A stretch of 64,000 nt of DNA from Prorocentrum cordatum (GCA_963575745.1 CAUYUJ010015283.1:654910-718909), one strand, 5' to 3'. Counted from the stretch's first letter, positions 13,291-24,945 are shown. The notes: a model not told the origin generated them from the sequence alone. Numbers and translations are program-made.

Positions 13291-13389
13291 AGAGGGGAAC
13301 ACAGGAAACAGGAGTGGAGGAGGGAAGGACGGGGCGACCAAAACGAGTTCCCAACCACAGGAGGGTTGGGAAGACAATACGCGGGGACA

Positions 13390-13624
13390 TGCTTTGTTCT
13401 GACATGAGGCTTTTGTCGCGCATACCCTGCAACAAATGGGACGAAGAGCGCACGCGCGCGGCGTCGCGCGCGCATGCCGAAATCCTCCAAAAACCTCGGT
13501 GTCGGAAAGACTTCAACGGGACGAAGTGCAGACGCGCGCGTCGTCGCGCACGTATGCCGAAAACCTGCGAAACCCAAGGCTTCGCAACACAGATGTTCAA
13601 CAAAAGCGTGCGCGCGCGCTCTTG

Positions 13625-13655
<31 letters not shown>

Positions 13656-14340
13656 CTCCCTCCTCCCGCGTCGTCGTCGTCGTCGTCGTCGCCTACGGCG
13701 TCTTCTGTCATTCCTCGTGTTCGTCGTCGTCGTCCTCTTTGGCGTCGTGGTCGTTTCCGTCGTTATCGCCATGGTCGTCCTTCCTCCTCCTCCCTCGTCG
13801 TCGTCGTCCGTCGTCGGCGTCTCGTCGTCGTCCCTCTTATTTCGTCGCCGTTGTCGTCGTCGTCGTCGTCGTCGTCGTCGTCTTCCCTCCTGTCTCGTCG
13901 TTGTCGTCGTCGGCGTCGCCGTCTTTCCTCCTTCTTCGTCGTTCGCGTCGTCGCCCTCCCCCCTCGTCGTTGTCGTCGTTGTCGTCGTTGTCGCCGTCGT
14001 CGTCCTCCCTCCTCCCTCGTCGTCGTCTTCGTTGGCGACGTCGTCGTCGTCTTCGTCGTCGTCGTCTTAGTCGTCGTCGTCGGCGTCGTCGTCGTCTTCG
14101 TCGTCGTCGGCGTTGTCATCGTCGTCGTCGCCGTCGTCGTTGGTGTCGTCGAAGTCGTTGGAAACGTCGTCGGTGTGGTCGTAATCGGTGTCGGCGGCGC
14201 CGTCGTCGGCGTTGTCGCTGTAATCGTCGGCGTCGTGGCCAAGTGCCATGTGGTACCTACCGTCACGGTCTTGTCTTAAGAGGTCGTGCGACCAAGTTGC
14301 GGGTGGGAGGGTGGGATGTTTGCACGAGCAGTGGAGGGGA
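13390..14340. repeat. Macrosatellite unit split by a CGT array
   Basis: Left part (about 13,430-13,620) has two CG-rich cores and the CTTGCGCGCGCTCTTGCG landmark. Right part (about 14,285-14,335) has the GTTGCGGGTGGGAGGGTGGG closing landmark. The middle of the unit is replaced by a CGT/CGTC microsatellite. Confidence 0.7.
13620..14240. repeat. (CGT)n / (GTC)n imperfect array
   Basis: CGTCGTCGT-type triplets with CTC and GCC interruptions. Long Arg/Ser/Val-rich ORFs are artefacts of the repeat. Confidence 0.95.
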
Positions 14341-14349
14341 CAGCTCCAA

Positions 14350-14630
14350 GACGGTCAAAGTGGACTGCAACGCATAGATTGCACACATGGTTTGCACAAC
14401 GTAAATCACACAACACAGATTGCACAACGCACGTCGCGTCGCATAGATTTCGCAATATCGGGTGCACCGGATAGATTGCGACACGCAGGTCGCACCAAGC
14501 AAATTGCACCACATGGGTTCCACAACATAATATGCACCACACAAACGGCGCCACCAACATTTCACAATATACAGTGCACAACATGGATTGCACCGCATAA
14601 GCTGCGCCACATCAATTGTCGTTTCTGAAA
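14350..14630. repeat. ~14-bp TTGCACnACATAGA tandem repeat, second site
   Basis: About eighteen degenerate copies of GATTGCACCACATA-like words. They sit between the closing landmark of one macrosatellite unit and the start landmark of the next. Confidence 0.85.
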
Positions 14631-14649
14631 CGAGAATACGCTCTACCCC

Positions 14650-17600
14650 CCTCCCCGCCGGGAATATTGGTAGCCCTTTCCGCATTGCAAATTACATAAG
14701 ATCCAGCCCCACCGTCCATTCTACAGATGAGTTCATACCATCCCACCCCAAGCGGTATCCGCGTCCCTCGTCACCCGTTCATCAAAAATCAATAGGTTTC
14801 AACCGCCCTTTGCAAAATAATGATACGAAGTGCACGCGCGCGCGTCGTCGCGCGCGCGCGTGCCGAACCCAAAAAAAAGTTTCGCAACGCGGGTTTCCCC
14901 TCCCGGCGACTTGCCTCGCAAAAAAAAGCTCTCGCGCGCGCTCTTGCCGAGGCTTCAGAACACCAAAAGGTTGTTCAACATACCAAAAGGGCTTCGCCCG
15001 CGCACGTGTCAAAAAAATTCGAACGCCCTTGCGCGCGTGCTGGGGTGGCACGATCCGTGTCAAAGAATACCATGCGGGCCACTCCCGTGCGTCTGCCGCG
15101 CGCGCATTTCGAACTCCCTCCAAGACCTTCACCACCGACGCGAAGACGCCTTCATCGTCGTCGGCGTGATCAGCACCAGCGCCGCTACTGGCTGCCCCGC
15201 CGTCGCTGTCAGCATCGTCGCCAACGTCGCCCCTGTCATCATGACTACCGTTGCCGGCGTTGCCACGATGCCGCGCCCGCCCGAGTCGTCGTACCGAGCG
15301 GTCAGCGCCGCCGCCTTCGCGTCGGTCGCGCCAGACTCGCCGGCCGCTGCGCGCGCGCGCGAGCATGCGCGGGCTGGCGCTGCCGCGGGGAACTCATCGC
15401 CATCGCATCCGCATGGGTTTTGCAAACCAAAAGGCGGGTGGGTGGGCGGGATGATTGCGCGAGGAGTGTCGTTGCTTCAAGTTCGGCAAATGAGTCGCAC
15501 CACACAGATCGTCCTTTCCATCAACAGAAAAGACTCGACCCTCACCCCCCCCCGGGATTATCGACACCCCTTTTTCGCGTGGCAATATACATATGTTTCT
15601 GCCCAATCGCCCACCCTAGACATGAGCTCATACTACCCCAGCCAGGCCGGCATCGGCCCCACCCCCGTCATCCTGCACTGAAAACTCGCATAAGCGTGCA
15701 CCCGCTAATTGAAAACCGCAAGATTTCAGAAAATCCCCGGCAACAAACAAAAACCGACATGCACGCGCGCGTGCGTCGCGCGCGCATGCCGAAATTCTTC
15801 AAAAACCTCAGGTGTCGTAGGCATTTGAAGTCGAACGCGCACAAAACATATGGAAAAACACACGGCTTCGCAACGCGGATTCCAAAACAAAAACTTGCGC
15901 GCCCAACTCCAAGTTCGGCAACTTCAAATTCGGCAAGCGAGTTGCACTACATATGTTGCACATTGCAGACTTGCGCCTCATAAGCTGCAAAAAAATACTG
16001 CGCCATATGAATTGCACAATGTAGAGTGCACCATGTATACATGTATATAAGTATGTCTCAATCGCACCAAACATATTGCATGCCATTATGACCCATCATC
16101 CACTTCGCATGATGTCAGCCGAACCAGCAACTTCCCTCCCCTCCCCAGGGTCTGCGCGACAACGCGCGCGCTCGTTTATCGCAACACATGAAAATGCTCA
16201 GAACACCCCATGCAAAGAGCGGGGAAGTGCGCGCGCGCATCGTCGCCCGTGCACGCCGCAATCTTTCAAACCAAACGTTGGTTCCTAGTTCAATCGAGTG
16301 CCCTGAAACATATAGGAGCACATGGCTGCACAACACAAATGTGCAAAAGGAAGTTGCGTTCGCGATCATGCAAATTCTGACGGCTGCCATCGGTTTTTCA
16401 ACATGTACATGCAGTGCTGACAGAAGAACCTCACGCGCGCGCATGTCGAAATGCCCCGGCCCCGTTTTTCCCTGCGCGCGCTGTTGCAAGAAACCCTTGC
16501 AGAGAATGGGTCGACGCGCGCGCGCCCCGTCGCGCGCGCGCGCCGAAACCCTTCCAACGCCGAAGGCTTCGCAAGGAAATCAAAGCCCAATGGCCCGACG
16601 ACCGATCGAAACATGCGTTTCTGCAAAATCAGCTTTGACAAAGAACCTGCGGCCACGCTCTTCCGAACTCTCAAGAAAACCATAGGCGCGCCACCATCTT
16701 GACTATATTTAGCCGCGACGGGCCTTGCGCGCCACGTGTCGACATCATTCGGAGGCACGTTCCGCGACCAATTACACCGCGCGGCCCACTCTCGCGCGTC
16801 GGCCGCGCGCGCGCGTCGAACTCCATCCTAAACCTTCATCGCCGACGCGGGGGCGCCGTCATCTTCGTCGGCGCGATCGGCATCGGCGCCGTCGCTGGCC
16901 GCGCCGTAGTCGTTGTCGCCATCGTCACCAGCGTCGCCACGATCATCGTCGCGTTTACTACAGCCGGCGTCGCCGCGATGCCGCGCCCGCGCAAGCGGCC
17001 GACTCTCGCTGATGCGCCCGCTGAGCTGCCCGCTAGGAAGAAGTGCCCAGAGGTCGGCGCCACCGCGGCCGCGTCGGTCGGACCAGATCAGCTTGCCACT
17101 GCGCGCGCCAACAATCGCGGGCCAGCGAGGCCGCAGAGATGCACCAGCCAACGTCATCGCCATCGCCGCCGCATGCATTTTGAAAGACAAGTCGCGGGTG
17201 GGCGGGCGGGGCGATAGCTTTAGCAGTGGAGTTAACCACTGCGAGCCCCGCAAGTGAACTGCACAGCGTGGATTCTCTTTCCTCCAGGTCTTGGGCCGTG
17301 GACCACCGACCGACGTGACATGCGAACCCATGCCATCCCTGGCAGGCCGGTGACCCCCCCGCCCCTCATGCCTCAGCAGTGAATACGACACGGGCGCACT
17401 CGCGTGTCAAGAAAATGCCCCCATGCAAAAAAAGGGGCGAAGCGCGCGCGGGCGCGCGTTGCGCGCGCGTGCCGATCTCGTTCGCGCACCTCAGATTTCC
17501 ACAGAACTTCAGAAACGCGTGCCCCGAAAACCTTGGCTGCCAGTTAAAAATTTGCGCTGCTACAACGATGTTCAAACAAAGAACGGTGGTTCAACACTCC

Positions 17601-18120
17601 ATCGACATGCTACCCAATGGGCCTCTCGCGAGCGCGCGTCGGAAACGCTCGATCGCCCCGGCGAGCGCGCTGTCGCGAGAATCCGCGGGGCAAACGCGGC
17701 GACGCGCGCGCGGGCGCGTCGTCGTGCGACCGTGCTGAAAACATTCGAACACCTTTGAGTTCGCTCGGATTTCCGGATCGAGAGCCCCGCTAACATCAAG
17801 ACACGGTCTCGTCACGTCTCCTCTCAAACCAAAAAAACAAGTCACGCTCTTGCGACTTGCCGAGGAAGTCCGCGCGCGCTCTTGCGAGTTCGACAGTGGA
17901 GACAATGTTTTTTCCCGACGTGCGCATTGAATCAGCCAAACGTGAAACGGGCCTCCCGCGCCGCATGCCGGCATCTTTCGACCGCCCTTGCATGCTGGAC
18001 TTCGCATACTGCGATTGGACGGGCGAGAGAATTGCGCGAGCAATGAAATTGGCAACTTCGAGTCGGCAGGGAAAGTATCGCACTATAAATTAAAACTCGC
18101 ACGTTGCAGGGCATTGCATG
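14650..18120. repeat. Macrosatellite block 2, increasingly diverged
   Basis: Units start near 14,660 and 15,557. A third, more diverged unit covers about 16,130-17,290 and a fourth is traceable at about 17,340-18,060. CG-rich cores lie near 14,832, 15,760, 16,228, 16,512, 17,440 and 17,704. Divergence rises to the right, as expected at the edge of an array. Confidence 0.75.
15925..16085. repeat. ~14-bp TTGCACnACATAGA repeat, third site
   Basis: Degenerate copies follow a truncated macrosatellite unit at about 15,900 (CTCCAAGTTCGGCAA closing landmark). Confidence 0.7.
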
Positions 18121-18179
18121 TGAGCCAGAGGTTCCGCACATTGCACGACAATGAATACATGGGTGGGGCCCGCGTCGCG

Positions 18180-18325
18180 TGCACGGACGCACGCGCGCAC
18201 GCACGCGCGCGTATCTATGAGTATATGTGCATTACACACATATGTACATATATAGACATATATAGATATACATATATGTACATATGTATATTTATGTTTA
18301 AATACACATGTATACATACCTCAAG
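18180..18325. repeat. Alternating CG/AT tract with 15-bp inverted repeat
   Basis: An ACGCGCGC run passes into TATGTACATATA-type sequence. CATATGTACATATAT at 18,239-18,253 is the exact reverse complement of 18,272-18,286 (18-base spacer), so a cruciform could form. Confidence 0.8.
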
Positions 18326-18769
18326 ATACGCGCATGCAAATGCTAGAACCACGCGCACTCGTTTCGCACGCGCACAGATTCTACCACTAGCTGGGACAAG
18401 CTCTGCGGCAACCGTTTTCGCCCGGCTGATCGGCGGCGCGGCGAAAACCATCGCGCGTCGGGCTTCCGGGGGCTCGGTCGCGCGAACGGTTGAATTCTGA
18501 GCGCCGCGGACAGGGTGCCGCAGGATATACTCCGGAAACCGATGGGGGCCCATGCAATGGGCATCAAGGAATAAACCTTGTTCTCGGGAGCCACAGAAAT
18601 CAGCCGCACAAAGGAACAGCTCTGCATCCTGACAACTGGCACCCACTTAAGCTGCAGCAATAGAAAGCTGCCGCGCGAGAGAATAGCCAAGACAAAATCA
18701 GAACATATGGGGCCACACTAAAAAACACAACCAACGAATCCGACAGCTACCGCGCCTTCTGCGCGCAGT
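18326..18769. other. Unassigned stretch
   Basis: No repeat array and no protein I recognise on either strand. Confidence 0.4.
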
Positions 18770-19077
18770 GGAGCGCCTGCAGCCCAGGCGGGTAGAAGGG
18801 CTGAAATGGCTTCAGGGGCCCGAGCCCCCGGCCCCCCAACTGGTTCAGAGAGTTTCCCCGAGTTGCTGGTAACTCAGGGAAAACTTCCAGTTGCTCCCGG
18901 GGCCGATGCAGAAGCGACCGCCACGGCCCAGGAGCACGCCCGAGCTGCCAAAAAGCGCTCCAAGACGCCCACCGCGGCCCCGAGACTGCCCAGGCGGCCC
19001 CCGAAACGCGACACAGCCGCTCCAGGGCCCTCAAGAGACCCTAAGAATAGACAATCATCCATTCCCCGCGGGTTTCA

Positions 19078-19094
19078 TGCGGATTCGAACCGCA
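19078..19094 (-). promoter_or_regulatory. tRNA-like T-arm / Pol III B-box, copy 1
   Basis: Read on the minus strand, a 5-bp stem TGCGG/CCGCA closes a 7-base loop TTCGAAT. It contains GGTTCGAATCC (19,081-19,091), an exact match to the B-box consensus GGTTCGANTCC. No convincing A-box or full cloverleaf was found. Confidence 0.6.
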
Positions 19095-19426
19095 TTCCAT
19101 TTCTAAAAAGCACCAGGGCCAAGAGGCCTGCAGCCCTGGCGGGCAAGTGGCTGAAATGGCTTCAGGGGCCCGAACCCCCGGTCCCCCAACTGGTTCAGGG
19201 AGTTTCCGCGAGCTGCCGGTATCTCAGGAAAACTTCCAGCAGCTCCCGGGGCCGATACAGAAGCGACCGCCACGGCCCAGGAGCACGCCCGAGCTGCCAA
19301 AAAGCGCTCCAAGACGCCCACCGCGGCCCCGAGACTGCCCAGGCGGCCCCCGAAACGCGACACAGCCGCTCCAGGGCCCTCAAGAGACCCTAAGAATAGA
19401 CAATCATCCATTCCCCGCGGGTTTCA

Positions 19427-19443
19427 TGCGGATTCGAACCGCA
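19427..19443 (-). promoter_or_regulatory. tRNA-like T-arm / Pol III B-box, copy 2
   Basis: Same structure as copy 1, in the second ~350-bp repeat; B-box at 19,430-19,440 on the minus strand. Confidence 0.6.
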
Positions 19444-19779
19444 TTCCATTTCTAAAAAGCACCAGGGCCAAGAGGCCTGCAGCCCTGGCGGGTAATGGGC
19501 TGAAATGGCTTCAGGGGCCCGAGCCCCCGGCCCCCCAACTGGTTCAGGGAGTTTTTCGCGAGCTGCCGGTAACTCAGGAAAACTTCCAGTAGCCCCCGGG
19601 GCCGATGCAGAAGCGACCGCCACGGCCCAGGAGCACGCCCCAGCTGCCAAACAGCGTTCCAAGACGCCCACCGCGGCCCCGAGACGGCCCAGGCGGCCCC
19701 CGAAAGGCGACAAAGCCGCTCCAGGAGGGCCTTCAAGAGACCCTAAGAATAGACAATCATCAATTCTCCGCGGGTGTCA

Positions 19780-19796
19780 TGCGGATTCGAACCGCA
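19780..19796 (-). promoter_or_regulatory. tRNA-like T-arm / Pol III B-box, copy 3
   Basis: Same structure in the third repeat; B-box at 19,783-19,793. The 17 bases are unchanged although neighbouring bases differ from copies 1 and 2. Confidence 0.6.
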
Positions 19797-19830
19797 TTCC
19801 AACTCTTAAATGCCCCCGGGCCAAGAGGCC

Positions 19831-20640
19831 CTCAGGGCCCCGAGAAGCCCCGGAGGACAACGGCAAGGAAAACGCGAACGGACGCGCTCAGCCCTCCGCC
19901 TCGCACCGGCCGCAAGGAAACAGACGACCCGACCCCCCCCCCCCCCGAACAAACAAAATCCCAAGAATCCCTTCAAAGCCCACAAAGCCCCCCCCCCCCT
20001 AGACAACCCCAGGAGCTCCCCGAGAGTTCCTCGAAAGGCATCCCCAGCGACCCTCAAATGCATCCAGTAAGCCCGATGAACCATAGCCCAAGCACCGCGG
20101 CGAGATGGGCAGAAGGCCCCCGGGCAATGATTGGCGACGCGAGAGTCTTGCTCGCGAGAAAGTGCAAACGTCAGACGCGCGACGCAAAACTCGGCCCATC
20201 GTTACAAAAGGCACCGCGGTCAATTTCTATAACAGAACTCCCGGGTTGGGGCCGCCAGGCCCGACGCCGCCAGCGAAAAGACACCGCGTCACTCTGTGTT
20301 GGACATCATGTCGGACATCAGACAGGAGTGGAACGCGCGGTTGTTTGTGACGGGCATCAGCAGCACGTTGCTTTCAAATGTTTATGTCGAACTGGAAAAG
20401 GCGCGGCTCCGCGTCGTCGCTGCACGAGACGAGCAGCACGCGGCCGCACATGGAATGACAGTGCAACGACGTCAGAACTAGCTTGGAACGCGCACTTCGG
20501 GGCATCATGCGCCACCGAGCCGTTCGAGCGCGCTTCTCGATTCGCGGCGATGCCGGGCGTCATTGGCGGGGGGGCCGGCGGGGGGGCATGACGCACGGCC
20601 CGCCGCGGCGCCCCGCAGCAACGCCGTGCGTTTCCGGCGC
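19831..20640. other. Unassigned GC-rich stretch with C-tracts
   Basis: C-runs near 19,935 and 19,993. ORFs on both strands have no family I recognise. Confidence 0.4.
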
Positions 20641-21310
20641 CGCGACAGCGCCCCCGCGCGCGACGACGACGATGACGAGCGACCACGACGACGACGACGA
20701 CGAAAAGATGACGATCACGACGACGACGACGACGACAACCGACCGACCACGACGAGCGACCACAACGACTGCGACGACAAAGACGGCGACGACGACGACA
20801 ACGGCGACGACGACGACGACGACTAAGACGAGGAAGACGAGGAGGAAAACGACGACTGCGAAGACGACGACGGCGCCGAGCGACGCCTCCGGATGTTTCT
20901 GGAGGTTTCCCGACGCCTCCGGAGGTCTCGCGGTCTCTTGAGGCCGCTGGGTGCCTCCAGTGGACTTCCACGCGTCATCCGAAGGCCTCCAAAGGTTTCC
21001 GAGGGCATTCGAAAGCGCGCGAGAAACGCGAGCGACCGCGAACGATGACGACCAACGACAACGACGACGACGAAGATGACGACGACGACGACGACAGCGA
21101 CGACGACGGCGACCGACAACAAAAAGCGACCACGACGACGACGACGACCACGACGACGACCGACCACGAAGAGCAACGAGCAGTTGTGTCGAGCACGTGC
21201 CTGCGAAGGCGTCGTTGCGTTCACGCGTCGTATAAGAGGTGCGCCCCTTACCCCCCTCCTCCATCCTCGTCGTCGTCGTCGTCGTTGTCGTCGTCGTCGC
21301 CCTCTTCCTC
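20640..21310. repeat. (GAC)n and (CGT)n microsatellites
   Basis: GAC triplets at about 20,655-20,880 and 21,040-21,175, and CGT triplets at about 21,265-21,310. Between the GAC arrays is a short direct duplication of GACGCCTCCGGA (from 20,882 and about 20,911). Confidence 0.9.
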
Positions 21311-21349
21311 TGGTTGCCCTCCACCCTGCGAGCAGCGCAAGTGCGCGGG

Positions 21350-22560
21350 GGCGCTGCAACTTGCCCGCGACCGCCGCCCCTATGCGGATCCCCGCGCCGA
21401 TCCCAATGAAGAACCCGATGCAGATCCCTGCGAGGACCTATAGAACGGCGACGGGGCCCCAACGCGGGCCCACTTGCGGATCCCAACAGATATCTCTGCG
21501 CCATCCCCGCGCGGGTCGGATGCCCGGGCGGATCCCGATCGGGTTTCCTGCGGGCCCCTACGCGCGCAGCGGCAGTTCCGGGGGCGCACTGGGGACCAGG
21601 GCGCCGCGCTGCGGGGGGGCGGGGGCGGGGGGGGCCATGCGCGCGTTATGGCCGGAGCAAAGCAATATGGAAGAGCTGCGCTCATATTTGTCAGCGGCTT
21701 GTCGCGCCCTGCGCGGCGCGTGATGTCAACGCGCGATTGTGCGCAGCTTGCGCTTGCAAGTCCCGAGCGTCCAGCGTCGCGCTGGGGCCCCCGTTCTGGT
21801 CCGCGGCGCCTCGCGCCCCCCCCCCCGCCGCCTCCGCCCCTGCCCCTGCCCCCCGAGGCATCTCTTCGGCGCGACCCTAGCGCGTCGCAGCCCTGCGGGG
21901 GGCTCCACTGGTGGCCCGATGGCCCTGGCGGGCGCGCGCCCACGCGGCCGCCGGCGCCCGTCGCGCCGCAGACCCAGGGCGCTCCGCGGCCCCAGTGGGC
22001 GCTCGACCGAAGACACCGCTGCGCGCGTTCACGCGCAGCCCCCCCGCCTTTTCCGGCGCCCATTCCACGCGCGTCGCGGCCCCGCGGGGGGCCCCACCTA
22101 AAGCCCCAAACGGCGCGACCGCGCGCGGCCCCATCGACAGCGCCAGCGCGTTCCCCGCGCGCGCCGCGGCCTCGTTGGGGGCCCCGCCCAGAGCCCGCGC
22201 GGGCGCGCCCTCGCGCGCGCCCCGCCTACATGGGCGCGCCCCCCCGCGCTTCGCGGCCCCGCTGGAAGCCCCGCCCATGGCCCCCGGGGCCGGCGAAGGC
22301 CGAAAGCAATTGTGGCCACGTAAGGAGGCCCCGCGCGAGCCCCGGGACCGTTCGCGCACGGGCCCTCCATCCACCCGCCCCTGCCCCCCCCCGCGAAACG
22401 TTCCGCGACCCCGCGGGTGGCCCATCAAAGCCGCGGCGGGCGTGGACGCACGCCCCCCTGCGCCCGTTTTTCGCGCGCCCCTTGCGAATGGCCGGGGGGC
22501 TGAGCCAGGGTGGAGACGTGTTTTGGAGCCAGCACGGCCAAACGAAGTTGCGCCAATCAG
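21350..22560. repeat. GC-rich degenerate tandem repeat, ~85-bp spacing
   Basis: The word CGCGGCCCCG(C/T)(G/T)GGGGCCCC and variants recur near 21,890, 21,970, 22,075, 22,165, 22,250, 22,330 and 22,405. Further left, GCGGATCCC-type words recur about every 50 bases. The long Pro/Arg/Ala ORFs are repeat products. Confidence 0.55.
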
Positions 22561-23235
22561 ACAGGGCCGACGGATGAGCAGCAACATGTCGAACACTAGT
22601 TAATTGGCACGAGCGGTTTCAGGCATCGGATATCGCAAAGCCCAATCCGAAGCACGCGCACGCCGCGGCGCCGCCGCGCAGCGACGCATCAAACGGCTCG
22701 CGGCGAGACGCAAATCCATGAAATCACGCGCACCGCGCTGCGCGCGTCAAGCACGGCAGCCCGCCACGCCTCCCTGCCCGGAAACTGACTGGACCTGAGC
22801 GCGGCGCGCGAGGCGCGCGCCCCGCCTTGCGCGGACACGGACGGCGCAGGCGGCACAGGCAGGAATTTGCTTCCAAATGTGGCCCACTCCCCGAATACGA
22901 GACCGCATTGCGCGGAGAAGGGCGCGAATGCCAGGAACCAGGGAAACGCGATCGATTTCGCACGCCGGCGAATGCCGTTCGCGCTGGCGCCGCAACTTCA
23001 GAAAGCCGTGGCTCGATGAGCCGCGTCAACGTCCACGCTGCCGCGGCTTTGAAATCGTTCGGTTGCGGTGTGGCGATGCCGTTGTCGTCGACAACGGTGC
23101 GCGCGCAGCGCGGCGCACTAATTCCATGTGCCCCGCTCAATACCAAATCACTCCGCGATGCACCTCGAGACGAGCTGATAACCTCCCTTCGGCTGTGCTG
23201 CTCCATTTGCTTCGGGTTGCCGTCCGCCTTCATGG
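22561..23235. other. Unassigned stretch
   Basis: No repeat and no recognised protein on either strand. Confidence 0.4.
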
Positions 23236-23239
23236 TTTC

Positions 23240-23590
23240 GGTTGCCTCTTTGCCCCGTTCCTCCCGCGGTGTTTGGGCAGATCTCGCAGAAAGGATTCCC
23301 GCACCACTGGTGGGACAATCTCAAGAAAGAAACGCAAGCATTTTTCGGTCCACGTTTTTGGGTGCGATGGGTTTTCCACCATGGCACGGTTCGTTTCTGT
23401 GTTGGTTGCGGTGGGAAGATCCGGGCAACTGCTCACACGCAATGTCTATTACACTGTCAGGCGAACTGGTACGCATGCCGAAAGCTCCAAACCTGAATTC
23501 GAAGTCATGGCAAGAAGGCTGCAATCCTATATGTTGTTTTCGTTGGTTTGCAATTAAACCATATGCGCCGTCAAGTTGCAGCAGCATGAT
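23240..23590 (+). other. Coding-like fragment with Cys/His spacing, unrecognised
   Basis: One frame reads a Trp/Phe/Cys-rich segment (FFGPRFWVRW, CVGCGGK, then His and Cys residues). It meets a TGA near 23,495 and continues in the same frame as KKAAILYVVFVG to another stop. Composition is unlike the low-complexity ORFs around it. It could be an exon with a very short intron or a gene relic. The Cys-x2-Cys followed by His/Cys might be a zinc site; I cannot name a family. Confidence 0.3.
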
Positions 23591-23689
23591 ACAACAACGC
23601 TACTTACCGATACCACCAAAGCGAGGAGGATGACCAAGATGATCCTCAAATCTGAAAATGTTATTCAGAAGTGCATATGTATGTACAGT

Positions 23690-24260
23690 GAACATTTGGT
23701 TGCGTCTCTTTCCCATTCTCTTTGTCTCTGTTTCTCTCTCTCCCTCTCTCGCTCTAATTATCCTCAATCCTGTGGGTGCCCATCCTCCCTTTGTCTGTGT
23801 CTTTTCGTTCGTTCGTTGGGCAGGAAAAAAACCAAAGCGAGGTATGACAGCCGCCCGCGTCCAAATGCAGCGAGAAGCAGAGGGAGAACAGGCGAAAGAG
23901 GGGCTCCGGCGCCAGAGGACAGGGAGTAGCTGACGCCCGCAACGTACGCGTCGTAAGCGTACTCCATCAACGCCTCCACCCCGATCGCCACGCTGGGAAG
24001 TGGGACGAGGGGACAGGAAGGGAATCAAAGGGAACGCTGGTGGACCGCAACTCCCTGTCCTTTTCCTTCTTCTACGGCACCTCATCTCCTTCATCATGTT
24101 TCGCCTCCCCCTTTATTCTCTTTCACTACTTCATCTTCCTCATCATGTTCCGCCTCCACCTCCTTCTCCTCCTCCTCCTCCTCTTCCTCCTCCTCAGAAT
24201 CACCATCACCATCGGCGATCGTTGCCCTTGGTAGGAAATCGAATGGTCATGTATATGCAG
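23690..24260. repeat. TC- and CTC-rich polypyrimidine tracts
   Basis: TCTCTC at about 23,725-23,756 and CTC-rich runs at about 24,125-24,205. No gene seen. Confidence 0.7.
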
Positions 24261-24309
24261 ACAACCCTTCCGGTGCGAGCGCGTCGAGCAAGCAGCAAGC
24301 AAGCAGCAA

Positions 24310-24720
24310 GCACCATCACCACCACCACCATCACCATCATTAACATGACCGTCAGGTTCAACAGCATCGTCATCATCAGCAGCATCATCATCACCACCAC
24401 CAAAATCATCATCATCATCATCATCATCACCATCATCATCATCAGCATCGTCATCATCATCATCAACAACATCCGCATCACCTCTTATCGTCCTCGGAAT
24501 AAGCCACACTCTCGACCGCCTCCGCATCCGCATTCTCATCCTCATCCTCCGTCTCCTTCTCCACCTGCTACTCCCCCCCGTCCTCTTCCTCCTCCTCGTC
24601 CTCCCCCTCCTCCTCCTGGTCGTTACCCTCGTACTCCTCCACCTCATATGCCTCCTCCGCCTCGCTATCACCATCACCATCATAAACAACAACATCACCA
24701 TACTCAGCAGCAGCAGGAGA
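24310..24720. repeat. (CAT)n/(CAC)n and CTC-rich block
   Basis: CAT and CAC triplets at about 24,320-24,480, then CTC/CCT triplets at about 24,530-24,650. Confidence 0.85.
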
Positions 24721-24945
24721 GCCCAGGTTCGATTCGAGAGGTCGAATCGGCAATCGAATTAAATCATATCGGCGGAAATCGGCAAGCGAGCCGGGAGAAA
24801 TCGAATCGACAGAGGTCGGCAAGCTAGTAGGCCTCCATTGATAAGCCGGAATTCAAATCGGGATCCGACGTGGCATCGAATCGGACTCGGAACCCATCGA
24901 AATCGAATCGACTGGCATCGAAGGAGTCGAAATGAGCCCTGAAGC
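24721..24945. repeat. Degenerate ATCGAATCG microrepeat
   Basis: TCGAATCG/ATCGGCAA/CATCGAA words recur every 10-25 bases across about 220 bases; no coding signal. Confidence 0.55.

Larger units (their letters stand above)
18770..19830. repeat. Three tandem ~350-bp repeats
   Basis: The word CTGAAATGGCTTCAGGGGCC recurs at 18,801, 19,151 and 19,500 (periods 350 and 349). Copies are nearly identical across their length. Each ends with CGGATTCGAACCGCATTCCA followed by GGGCCAAGAGGCC. Between the units is a perfect 7-bp stem, CCAGGGC with GCCCTGG. A fourth copy is cut short near 19,800-19,830. Confidence 0.95.

Noticed and set aside
11094-13772. 892-codon minus-strand ORF
   Set aside because: It is the translation of a 103-bp satellite without stops; the frame rotates from unit to unit, so no conserved protein repeat is kept.
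19078-19796. Three complete tRNA genes
   Set aside because: Only the T-arm is convincing; no acceptor stem, D-arm or anticodon arm could be folded around it.
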